A stretch of 64,000 nt of DNA. It comes from Thiodiazotropha sp037384425. Lineage in GTDB: Bacteria; Pseudomonadota; Gammaproteobacteria; Chromatiales; Chromatiaceae. The notes beneath the pieces were generated by a model, which had not been told where the DNA came from, searched no databases, and saw only the letters and a list, made by a program, of their open reading frames with translations. Shown here piece by piece: positions 52,219-60,431 of the stretch. Each line of letters starts with the position of its first letter. Position 1 is the stretch's first letter. Location: assembly GCA_037384425.1 (NCBI GenBank), contig JARROA010000013.1:1-64000 (forward strand), written 5' to 3'. Made by a program: the position numbers and the translations under genes.

Positions 52219-53631
52219 ATGACTGTCCGTACCCGTTTCGCTCCCAGCCCCACCGGCTACCTGCATGTCGGTGGCGCCCGCACCGCGCTCTTCTCCTGGC
52301 TCTACGCCCGCAAGCATGGCGGTAAGTTCGTGCTGCGCATCGAGGATACCGATCTGGAGCGCTCCACGGCGGAGTCGGTGAATGCCATCCTGGAGGGCAT
52401 GACCTGGCTCGGCCTGGAGTACGACGAGGGGCCTTTCTACCAGACCCAGCGCTTCGATCGTTACAACCAAGTGATCGACGAGTTGATGGAGAAAGGGCTG
52501 GCCTACCGCTGCAACTGCTCCCGCGAGCGTCTCGATGCGTTGCGTGAGTCCGCCATGCAGCACAAGCAGAAACCGCGCTACGACGGCCACTGCCGGGACC
52601 GCCATGTCAGCCCGGACGAACCCCACGTGATCCGCTTTCGCAACCCGGACACCGGCGTGGTAACGGTGGGTGACCTGATTCGCGGCCGGGTCAATTTCAA
52701 CAACGAGGAGTTGGATGACCTGATCATTCGCCGCACCGATGGCTCACCCACCTACAACCTGACCGTGGTGGTGGACGACATGGACATGCAGATCACCCAC
52801 GTCATCCGCGGTGACGACCACCTGAACAACACCCCCAAGCAGATCAACATCCTGCAGGCTATAGGCGCCGAGCTGCCGCAGTACGGCCACGTGCCCATGA
52901 TTCTTGGCGACGACGGTGCCCGTCTGTCGAAACGCCACGGTGCGGTCAGTGTCATGCAGTACCGTGAGGACGGATTTCTGCCGGAGGCGCTGCTCAACTA
53001 CCTGGTGCGCCTCGGCTGGTCCCATGGCGATCAGGAGATCTTCAGCGTCGACGAGATGATCGATCTGTTCGACATCGACGCCGTTAACAAGGCAGCCTCC
53101 AGCTTCAACACCGAGAAGCTGTTGTGGCTCAACCAGCACTACATCAAGAACGACGATCCCAAGCGTATCGCCCATCTGCTCAGCCCCCACATGGGCGAGC
53201 TGGGCATCGATCCGGCCGAGGGTCCGGATCTGGCCGAGGTGGCCGAGGCCCATCAGGAGCGGGCGCGCTCGCTGGTGGAGATGGCCGAGATGGTGGCCTT
53301 CTGCTACAAGGACTACGAGGATTTCGACGAGGTGGCGGCGAAGAAGCATCTGCGGGGCGTGGCCCGCGAGCCCCTGGAGCGACTGCGCGCGGTGCTGGAG
53401 TCTCTGGGCGAGTGGACCGAGGAGAGCCTGCATGCAGCCGTGCAGCAGGTCGCGGACGAACTCGAGCTCAAGATGGGCAAGGTGGCCCAGCCACTGCGGG
53501 TGGCGGTGGTCGGCCGCGCCGCCTCGCCGGGCATCGACGTGACCCTGCGCCTGGTGGGCAAGAGTGCCACCCTGCGCCGTATCGACCGGGCCCTGGACTA
53601 TATCCGTCAGCGCGAAGCCAACGCGGGTTGA
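52219..53631 (+). CDS. gltX: Glutamyl-tRNA synthetase
   Basis: 470 residues, the usual size for a bacterial GluRS. Charges tRNA-Glu with glutamate. Class I motifs: HIGH as PSPTGYLHVGG (about 9-19) and KMSKS as LSKRHG (about 238). The ATG 52219 is used rather than the GTG 9 nt earlier because the protein then begins TVRTRFAPSP as in other GluRS. The divergent tRNA-Val lies upstream; glnS follows after a REP-like pair. Confidence 0.96.
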   Translation: MTVRTRFAPSPTGYLHVGGARTALFSWLYARKHGGKFVLRIEDTDLERSTAESVNAILEGMTWLGLEYDEGPFYQTQRFDRYNQVIDELMEKGLAYRCNCSRERLDALRESAMQHKQKPRYDGHCRDRHVSPDEPHVIRFRNPDTGVVTVGDLIRGRVNFNNEELDDLIIRRTDGSPTYNLTVVVDDMDMQITHVIRGDDHLNNTPKQINILQAIGAELPQYGHVPMILGDDGARLSKRHGAVSVMQYREDGFLPEALLNYLVRLGWSHGDQEIFSVDEMIDLFDIDAVNKAASSFNTEKLLWLNQHYIKNDDPKRIAHLLSPHMGELGIDPAEGPDLAEVAEAHQERARSLVEMAEMVAFCYKDYEDFDEVAAKKHLRGVAREPLERLRAVLESLGEWTEESLHAAVQQVADELELKMGKVAQPLRVAVVGRAASPGIDVTLRLVGKSATLRRIDRALDYIRQREANAG

Positions 53632-53652
53632 CAGGGGTTCGGATATTTTTAC

Positions 53653-53713
53653 GGTGCGGCAAGCCGCACCCTACGAAATTCCGCCAGTGCGTAGGGTGCG
53701 GCTTGCCGCACCG
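53653..53713. repeat. REP-like inverted pair between gltX and glnS
   Basis: GGTGCGGCAAGCCGCACC plus CTACG (53653-53675), 14 nt, then its exact mirror CGTAGGGTGCGGCTTGCCGC (53690) to 53713. The whole can fold as one long stem after the gltX stop and may act as a terminator or mRNA 3' end protector. Confidence 0.85.
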
Positions 53714-53753
53714 ATAAGCCGTAGATTTCACTACTAAAGCAGAACCAAGCACC

Positions 53754-55445
53754 ATGAGCGAACAGGACAAGAGCGCACCCAGCCATTTCATCCGCCAGAT
53801 CATCGATCAGGATCTGCAGGCGGGTAAAAACGAGGGGCGGGTGCACACCCGTTTCCCACCCGAGCCCAACGGCTATCTGCATATCGGCCACGCCAAGTCG
53901 ATCGTGCTCAACTTCGGTCTGGCGCAGGACTACCACGGTAAGTGCAACCTGCGCTTCGACGACACCAATCCCCACAAGGAGAACATGGAGTTCGTCGAGA
54001 GCATCAAGGCGGATGTGCGCTGGCTGGGCTACGACTGGGAGGATCGTCTCTTCTATGCCTCCGACTACTTTCAGCAGCTCTACGATTTCGCAGTGGAGTT
54101 GATCCAGGCCGGCAAGGCCTATGTCTGCGATCTCGACGCGGAGCAGATGCGCGAATACCGGGGCACCCTCAAGGAGCCGGGCCGCGAGAGTCCCTACCGC
54201 AACCGCCCGGTCGAGGAGAACCTGGACCTGTTTGCGCGCATGAAGGCGGGTGAGTTCGCCGACGGCGAGCGGGTGCTGCGGGCCAAGATCGACATGGCCT
54301 CGCCCAACATGAACATGCGCGATCCGACCCTCTACCGCATCCGCCACGGGGTGATCCACCACCAGACCGGCGAGGCCTGGTGCATCTACCCGATGTACGA
54401 CTACACCCACCCCATCTCCGATGCCCTGGAGGGTATCACCCACTCCCTCTGCACCCTGGAGTTCGAGGACCACCGGCCCCTCTACGACTGGACCCTGGAC
54501 AACATCACCATCCCCTGCCATCCGCAGCAGATCGAGTTTTCGCGGCTCAATCTGGAGTACACCGTGATGAGCAAACGCAAGCTGACCCAGCTGGTGGAGG
54601 AGGGGTTCGTCGAGGGCTGGGACGATCCCCGTATGCCGACCATCGCCGGGCTGCGCCGGCGTGGATTCACACCGGGATCGATCCGCGATTTCTGCGGCCG
54701 TATCGGCATCACCAAGTCGGACAACCTGGTGGAGATGGGGGTGTTGGAGAACTGCATCCGCGAGGACCTGGACGCCAACGCCCCGCGGCGCATGGCGGTG
54801 CTGCATCCGCTGAAGCTGGTGATCGAGAACTATCCGGAGGACGGCGAGGAGTGGCTGACCGCCGCCAACCATCCGAAGGACGAGTCGATGGGCAGCCGCG
54901 AGATCCCCTTCTGCCGGGAAATCTACATCGACCAGGCCGACTTCCGCGAAGAGGCCAACAAGAAGTACAAGCGGCTGGTCACCGGTGGTGAGGTGCGCCT
55001 GCGCAACGCCTATGTCATCAAGTGCGAAGAGGTGATGAAGAACAACCAGGGCGACATCGTCGAGCTGCGCTGCAGCTACGACCCCGAGACCCTGGGCAAG
55101 AACCCGGAAGGACGCAAGGTGCGCGGCGTGATCCACTGGGTCTCCGCCCGCCACGGGGTCAAGGGTGAGGTGCGGCTCTACGACCGCCTGTTCAGTCAGG
55201 CCAATCCGGACAAGGTCGAAGAGGGCGGTCGCTTCACCGACAATCTCAACCCCGACTCTCTGCGTACCCTGACCGATTGTTATCTCGAGCCTTTACTGGC
55301 GGAGGCGGGGGTGGACGAGCGGTTCCAGTTCGAGCGCGAAGGTTATTTCACTCCCGACAGCCGTGAAGCCGGCACCGAGCGGCCGGTTTTCAACCTCATC
55401 GTCACCCTGCGTGACTCCTGGGCCAAGATCGAGGGTCAGGGGTAG
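53754..55445 (+). CDS. glnS: Glutaminyl-tRNA synthetase
   Basis: 563 residues. Charges tRNA-Gln directly, so this organism does not need the transamidation route for Gln. Class I motifs: PPEPNGYLHIGHAKS (about 33-47) and VMSKRKL (about 270). The catalytic domain and C-terminal double beta-barrel anticodon-binding domain are complete. RBS not obvious. GlnRS arose from GluRS and is typical of gammaproteobacteria, supporting the taxonomic placement. Confidence 0.96.
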   Translation: MSEQDKSAPSHFIRQIIDQDLQAGKNEGRVHTRFPPEPNGYLHIGHAKSIVLNFGLAQDYHGKCNLRFDDTNPHKENMEFVESIKADVRWLGYDWEDRLFYASDYFQQLYDFAVELIQAGKAYVCDLDAEQMREYRGTLKEPGRESPYRNRPVEENLDLFARMKAGEFADGERVLRAKIDMASPNMNMRDPTLYRIRHGVIHHQTGEAWCIYPMYDYTHPISDALEGITHSLCTLEFEDHRPLYDWTLDNITIPCHPQQIEFSRLNLEYTVMSKRKLTQLVEEGFVEGWDDPRMPTIAGLRRRGFTPGSIRDFCGRIGITKSDNLVEMGVLENCIREDLDANAPRRMAVLHPLKLVIENYPEDGEEWLTAANHPKDESMGSREIPFCREIYIDQADFREEANKKYKRLVTGGEVRLRNAYVIKCEEVMKNNQGDIVELRCSYDPETLGKNPEGRKVRGVIHWVSARHGVKGEVRLYDRLFSQANPDKVEEGGRFTDNLNPDSLRTLTDCYLEPLLAEAGVDERFQFEREGYFTPDSREAGTERPVFNLIVTLRDSWAKIEGQG

Positions 55446-55465
55446 GTTCCGGCCGGCAGTTTGAC

Positions 55466-55523
55466 GGTGCGGCAAACCGCACCCTACGGGTAATTCAAGT
55501 GCAGGGTGCGGCTTGCCGCACCG
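55466..55523. repeat. REP-like inverted pair after glnS
   Basis: GGTGCGGCAAACCGCACC plus CTACG (55466-55488), then an inverted copy GCAGGGTGCGGCTTGCCGCA to 55523, with one copy changed at two bases. Same family as the pair before glnS. Confidence 0.82.
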
Positions 55524-55621
55524 CTTAGGCCCGCTATAGGGGGCCTGCCTGTCCGCGACCTGTTTGGAGATAAAAAGCATTGGACAAAAGCGTGATGATC
55601 TTCTAACATGCGCGACTTTCC

Positions 55622-55697
55622 GGGGCCATAGCTCAGCTGGGAGAGCGCAACACTGGCAGTGTTGAGGTCGGCGGTTCGATCCCGCCTGGCTCCACCA
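55622..55697 (+). tRNA. tRNA-Ala (GGC)
   Basis: Acceptor GGGGCCA pairs with TGGCTCC; the third pair is the G3-U70 wobble that identifies tRNA-Ala. Anticodon stem CAACA/TGTTG with loop CTGGCAG gives anticodon GGC. T arm GGTTCGATCC, discriminator A and encoded CCA. Complete. Confidence 0.96.
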
Positions 55698-55712
55698 ATG
55701 ACGATAGAATAG

Positions 55713-55731
55713 CCCGGAGTCTCTCCGGGTT
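55713..55731 (+). terminator. Hairpin after tRNA-Ala
   Basis: GCCCGGAG, TCT loop, CTCCGGGT followed by a mixed T-rich stretch. Likely ends the tRNA transcript. Confidence 0.6.
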
Positions 55732-55801
55732 ATCTGTTTCAGGGCCTTGCATAACCTATGCTCAAGGAAGCCTTCCAAACCGGCGCCACTTCGGGGTGGA
55801 C

Positions 55802-56290
55802 ATGATCTGGGTCGATCTGCTGATCATCGCCATCATTGCCGTCTCGGCTATCATCAGCCTGATACGCGGTTTCATTCAGGAAGCGCTCTCGCTGGCGACC
55901 TGGGTTGCCGCCTTCACCCTGGCCTGGTTCTTCTTCCGATCGCTGGCCGTCCAACTCGAACCCTGGATTGACGTGGCGTCCATTCGCCTGGGAGTGGCTT
56001 ACGCCATCATCGTCCTCGTGGTTCTCCTGGTCGGTGCCGTGGTCAATCATTTTATGAAATCCCTTGTCGAAAGCACCGGCCTGAGCGGAACCGACCGACT
56101 GATCGGGATCTTTTTCGGCGTCGCCAGAGGCGCATTGGTGGTCGCCATTCTGGTGTTGCTGGCCGGACTGACGCCCCTTCCGGAGGACGGTTGGTGGCAC
56201 GAGTCCCGTCTGCTGCCCTATTTTCAGGAGATGGCGGTTTGGATGAAGGGCTATCTGCCAGCGGACATCGCTGCGAATTATAGCTACTGA
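55802..56290 (+). CDS. cvpA: CvpA-family membrane protein
   Basis: 162 residues with four hydrophobic helices: WVDLLIIAIIAVSAIISLIR, LSLATWVAAFTLAWFFFRSL, LGVAYAIIVLVVLLVGAVVN and GVARGALVVAILVLLAGL. CvpA (colicin V production) sits upstream of purF in most gammaproteobacteria, as here; the biochemical role is unclear. Start ATG 55802 gives the typical M-I-W-V-D-L; a GTG two codons earlier is possible. Confidence 0.9.
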   Translation: MIWVDLLIIAIIAVSAIISLIRGFIQEALSLATWVAAFTLAWFFFRSLAVQLEPWIDVASIRLGVAYAIIVLVVLLVGAVVNHFMKSLVESTGLSGTDRLIGIFFGVARGALVVAILVLLAGLTPLPEDGWWHESRLLPYFQEMAVWMKGYLPADIAANYSY

Positions 56291-56340
56291 CAACTTGGCC
56301 GCTATGACCGTAATCTGCGACACGAATGAATGCTGTGGTA

Positions 56341-56365
56341 GCCGCCCCCGCTTCGGGCGGCTTGC
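56341..56365 (+). terminator. Attenuator-like terminator between cvpA and purF
   Basis: GCCGCCC (56341-56347) pairs with GGGCGGC (56355-56361), followed by TTGCTTTG. Could separate cvpA from purF or limit read-through. Confidence 0.65.
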
Positions 56366-56399
56366 TTTGATCTTCGCAAACGACCGGGAGAGCTAGGAT

Positions 56400-57914
56400 A
56401 TGTGCGGTATTGTGGGAATCGTCGGCAAGTCCCCCGTCAACCAGTCCCTGTACGATGCCCTTCTGGTGCTACAGCATCGTGGGCAGGACGCGGCCGGTAT
56501 CGTGACCTGCGAAAAGGGGCGGCTCTATCTGCGCAAGGCTAACGGTCTCGCCCGTGACGTCTTCCATACCCGCCACATGCTGCGCCTGAAGGGCAACATA
56601 GGCCTGGGGCATGTGCGCTATCCCACTGCCGGCTGTTCCTCCTCGGCGGAAGCACAGCCCTTCTATGTGAACTCACCCTACGGCATCACACTGGCTCATA
56701 ACGGTAATCTGACCAATGCGGAGGAACTGACGCGGGATCTCTTCGTCGAGGATCTGCGCCACATCAACACCTCCTCCGATTCGGAGATTCTGCTCAACAT
56801 CTTCGCGCATGAACTGCAGATGCAGAACAAACTGCGCATCGCACCCGACGACATCTTCAAGGCGGTGGCCGGCGTGCACCGTCGTTGCCGGGGTGGATAC
56901 GCGGCGGTGGCGATGATCCCGGGGGTGGGGTTGATCGGTTTTCGCGATCCCCATGCGATCCGTCCCATCGTCTACGGCAAGCGCGAGACCGACCAGGGGA
57001 CCGAGTACATGATCGCCTCCGAAAGTGTCGCCCTGAACACCCTCGGCTTCGAGCGGGTGCGCGACCTGGAGCCCGGCGAAGCGATCTTCATCAGCAAGGA
57101 GGGGCAGTTCTACGCCCAGCAGTGCGCGGCCAATCCGGTGAAGTCGCCCTGTATCTTCGAATTCGTCTATTTCGCCCGTCCCGATTCGATCATCGACAAC
57201 ATCTTCGTGCACAAGGCGCGTTCCCGGATGGGCAAGAAGCTGGCGAAGAAGATCCAGCGGGAGTGGCCGGACCACGATATCGATGTTGTGATCCCCATAC
57301 CCGATACCAGCCGCACTGCGGCACTCACCCTCGCCAACGAACTCGCCGTGCGCTATACGGAGGGTTTCATCAAAAACCGCTATATCGGCCGCACCTTCAT
57401 CATGCCGGGGCAGACAGTGCGCAAGAAATCGGTGCGCCAGAAACTCAACGCCATCGACCTGGAGTTCAAGGGCAAGAACGTGTTGCTGGTGGACGACTCG
57501 GTGGTACGCGGCACCACCTCACAGCAAATCGTGCAAATGGCACGGGATGCGGGCGCCAGAAAGGTCTATTTCGCTTCTGCGGCGCCGCCGGTGCGCTACC
57601 CCAATGTCTACGGTATCGATATGCCGGTAGCCAGTGAGCTGGTGGCCCACGATCGCACTGATGATGATGTCAGAGAGATCATCGGCGCCGATCGTATGAT
57701 CTATCAGGATCTGCAGGACCTCATCGACGCGGTGCACAAGAAGGGCAAGAGTGATATCGAACGTTTCGACTGCTCGGTGTTCAACGGCGAGTACGTCACC
57801 GGCGACGTCAGCAAGCCCTATCTGGAGCAGCTGGAACTGCTGCGCAACGATGGTGCGAAAACCAAGAGCGAGTCTGCTGACCGCAGCATTCTGGATCTGC
57901 ACAACGACGCCTGA
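56400..57914 (+). CDS. purF: Amidophosphoribosyltransferase
   Basis: 504 residues. First committed step of purine synthesis: PRPP + glutamine gives phosphoribosylamine. Cys2 (MCGIVGIVG) becomes the N-terminal nucleophile of the glutaminase domain; the PRPP site is VLLVDDSVVRGTTS (about 361-374). Complete. GGGAGAGCTAGGAT precedes the ATG. Confidence 0.97.
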   Translation: MCGIVGIVGKSPVNQSLYDALLVLQHRGQDAAGIVTCEKGRLYLRKANGLARDVFHTRHMLRLKGNIGLGHVRYPTAGCSSSAEAQPFYVNSPYGITLAHNGNLTNAEELTRDLFVEDLRHINTSSDSEILLNIFAHELQMQNKLRIAPDDIFKAVAGVHRRCRGGYAAVAMIPGVGLIGFRDPHAIRPIVYGKRETDQGTEYMIASESVALNTLGFERVRDLEPGEAIFISKEGQFYAQQCAANPVKSPCIFEFVYFARPDSIIDNIFVHKARSRMGKKLAKKIQREWPDHDIDVVIPIPDTSRTAALTLANELAVRYTEGFIKNRYIGRTFIMPGQTVRKKSVRQKLNAIDLEFKGKNVLLVDDSVVRGTTSQQIVQMARDAGARKVYFASAAPPVRYPNVYGIDMPVASELVAHDRTDDDVREIIGADRMIYQDLQDLIDAVHKKGKSDIERFDCSVFNGEYVTGDVSKPYLEQLELLRNDGAKTKSESADRSILDLHNDA

Positions 57915-58019
57915 GCGGCACCCGGCCACACTTCTAGAGCGTGTCGGCCACCGGTGGTCAGGCGGGTCGCTGAATCCATCAGCCTGACCGTCGGTGCGGT
58001 CTGTCCTGGCCCCCGAGAA

Positions 58020-58904
58020 TCAACAGCCTGAGATACGATCGAAATAGCGCGCGCGATAGAGCAGGCGTGGTTGTTCACCGTCCCTGAATGCACTTCGGGT
58101 GTGCAGCACGTTGTTGCAAAGCAGTCCCTGACCCGCTTCCAGCCTGCCCTTGAAGTGCCAGGGGGAGGGCGTCTTGAGTATCGCCTTGAGGTGCGCAACC
58201 GCCTCCTGCAGCAGCGGATCGTCGCGCCATTCGATACTGCGACTGCGGTCGGTATAACGCATATGCAGGTGGCCGTCGGGATAGACGGCGAAGACCGGCC
58301 CTGAGCGCGCTGGACGCAGCTCTTCACCTTCGACCTCGTTGGCAGGGATGGTCATCGCTTGAGGATGCATGAGGGCGCGGATGTAGTCCGGATTTTCCTC
58401 CCGCAACCTCAGATAGACGATTTCGTGATCAAGCAGCTCATTTTCGCCCCCTTCCGCGGCGGGTTGCACACAGTGCAGCAGCAAACCATGGATCTGTTGA
58501 TCGAGCCGGTTGTAGTAGCCATCGGTGTGCCAGGCGATCGGTCGGTTGGAGTAGGGGATGTAACCCTGTCGCAGGGCATCCGATTGGACCGTCAGGGAGG
58601 TGATCGCGTCGTTATCGGCACACATGTTGTGGTCGAGATGTTCAAGTCCGAATGACCGCCCCAGACTGCGAATGATCTCCTTGTCACCATCGTGACCTGA
58701 AAGGCCGGCCCAGATCGCCATGTTGGTCTTTCGGCAGAGCGCCTGCAATTGTTCGTGCTCGGCAGAGGAGAGTTCTCTGGGATCCCGGATCTCGACGACT
58801 AACTCATTGATGTCATGCGGATAATTGGCGAGTTTAGTGAGTTTCCACTGCTCGAAGCCCGATCTGTTGTCGAGATGGAATGGGGAATCATGACGTATCT
58901 GCAT
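58020..58904 (-). CDS. TauD/TfdA-family Fe(II)/2-oxoglutarate dioxygenase
   Basis: 294 residues. Metal motif AWHTDGYYN (H-x-D, about residue 117) and distal His in NNVLHTRSAF (about 275); Arg for 2-oxoglutarate in the following segment. Substrate not predictable; taurine is unlikely since no tau transporter genes are near. Divergent from ubiT with a 79-bp gap. Confidence 0.85.
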   Translation of the reverse strand: MQIRHDSPFHLDNRSGFEQWKLTKLANYPHDINELVVEIRDPRELSSAEHEQLQALCRKTNMAIWAGLSGHDGDKEIIRSLGRSFGLEHLDHNMCADNDAITSLTVQSDALRQGYIPYSNRPIAWHTDGYYNRLDQQIHGLLLHCVQPAAEGGENELLDHEIVYLRLREENPDYIRALMHPQAMTIPANEVEGEELRPARSGPVFAVYPDGHLHMRYTDRSRSIEWRDDPLLQEAVAHLKAILKTPSPWHFKGRLEAGQGLLCNNVLHTRSAFRDGEQPRLLYRARYFDRISGC

Positions 58905-58983
58905 GCACAGGATTTTCGCAGAACCGGGCGAGTATTGGTATTATTCCCGGTCATTCCACCGGTAAATTGTGAGGCCTGAATCG

Positions 58984-59460
58984 ATGCAGCATCTCGCCAG
59001 ACGCCCGAAACTCCCCAAGCCGCTCGCGCTGCCTTTGAAACTGTTGCCGCGCAAAGTGCATGGCTATGCCCTGAGCAAGATTTTGAATCAAGTCTTCAAG
59101 CGCGAGATGCAGGAAGGGGAGTTGGACTTTCTTGAGGGGCGGACGGTACGTATCGATGTCAGTGATGCCGGACTCAGCTATATGGTCAGTATGCGCCAGG
59201 GTAGCTTCATCGAGTCAAGTCGGTCGCAGGCCGACCTGAGCATTCGCGGCAGTGTCTATGATTACCTGCTGCTGATCACCAACCGCGAGGATCCGGACAC
59301 CTTGTTTTTTCAGCGCCACCTGACCATGGACGGCGATACGGGATTGGGCGTTCACTTGAAGAACATGCTGGCGGCCGTTGAAATGGAAAACCTGCCGTTG
59401 CCCAACCGACTCAGACCGGCTATCGATCGTTGCCTGGCGGTCTACGAACGGTTCGCCTAA
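58984..59460 (+). CDS. ubiT: UbiT-like SCP2 lipid carrier for ubiquinone synthesis
   Basis: 158 residues, start ATG 58984 with GAGG 10-13 nt upstream. SCP2 domain (about 45-150, GRTVRIDVSDAGLSYMVSMR; SIRGSVYDYLLLITNREDPDTLFF, quoted in part). In E. coli UbiT with UbiU and UbiV serves anaerobic ubiquinone synthesis. UbiU and UbiV are not in the window. Its end overlaps the convergent murI by 4 nt. Confidence 0.82.
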   Translation: MQHLARRPKLPKPLALPLKLLPRKVHGYALSKILNQVFKREMQEGELDFLEGRTVRIDVSDAGLSYMVSMRQGSFIESSRSQADLSIRGSVYDYLLLITNREDPDTLFFQRHLTMDGDTGLGVHLKNMLAAVEMENLPLPNRLRPAIDRCLAVYERFA

Positions 59461-60251
59461 TCCGGCAGGCCCACCAACTCGGCGTCCGCATCCCAAAGCC
59501 TGGTCAGCAGTTCACGCATCTCCTCCAGCGGACCACTGCATGTGAAACTCAGCGTCCCGTTGCCGGTGGTATCGCTGAGTAGATCGTTCTCGAGCAGCCG
59601 GCGATGCAGCTGGGCGGCTACCGCCAGGCCGGTATCGATGATCTCGATCTCGTCCCCCACCACCTGTTTGATGGCGTCGAGCAGAAAGGGATAGTGGGTA
59701 CATCCCAGGACTAACGTGTCAATTCCTTTGGCCAGCAATGGAGCAACGGTCTCCTCGATCATGGACCGGGTCAGCGCCTCGTTCTGATCCCCGGCCTCGA
59801 TGTGTTCGACCCAGCCGTGGCAGGGTTTGATGAAAACATCCGATCCATTGGCATGGCGCTCGAGCAATATCTTGAACTTGCCGCTTCCCAGAGTGCGCTC
59901 TGTCGCCAGAATGCCGATGATGCCATTTTTGCTCTGTGCTATGGCCGGTTTCACGCCCGGTTCCATTCCAATGATCGGCAGATCATAGCGATCGCGCAGG
60001 GTGTGGATAGCCGCTGCCGTCGCGGTATTGCACGCCACAACGACGGCCTTGACCGGTAGAGTGAGAAGGTATTCGCTGATGGCGATCGCCCGGGACTGGA
60101 TGAATGCGTCTGGCTTGCTGCCGTAAGGGAGATGGCCCCGGTCAGCCACATAGACGATCGATTCCGAAGGCATCTGTTCACGGATATGTCGCAGGACAGT
60201 GAGACCGCCGATGCCGGAATCGAAAATACCGATGGGAAGATTGGAAGGCAT
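59457..60251 (-). CDS. murI: Glutamate racemase
   Basis: 264 residues. Makes D-glutamate for peptidoglycan. Two Cys act as acid/base: VVACNTATAA (about 71-80) and LVLGCTHYPFL (about 182-192). N-terminal IGIFDSGIGGLTVL is conserved. No adjacent mur gene. Confidence 0.95.
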   Translation of the reverse strand: MPSNLPIGIFDSGIGGLTVLRHIREQMPSESIVYVADRGHLPYGSKPDAFIQSRAIAISEYLLTLPVKAVVVACNTATAAAIHTLRDRYDLPIIGMEPGVKPAIAQSKNGIIGILATERTLGSGKFKILLERHANGSDVFIKPCHGWVEHIEAGDQNEALTRSMIEETVAPLLAKGIDTLVLGCTHYPFLLDAIKQVVGDEIEIIDTGLAVAAQLHRRLLENDLLSDTTGNGTLSFTCSGPLEEMRELLTRLWDADAELVGLPD

Positions 60252-60431
60252 GCCGGTAAAGCTTGTTAACCTTGAATGAATTGAAAAAAATTACGCATTC
60301 TCTCGCCTTTGAGCCCTTTGTGCTTATCAGCAGGTTGAAATCTGGATTCTTGATGTTTGAGAAATCTTGGGCCCTTGGACGAGGTGGTGAAACATCCAGC
60401 CGGAGTTGGGCGCCATTGTCGGGAATGCCGG

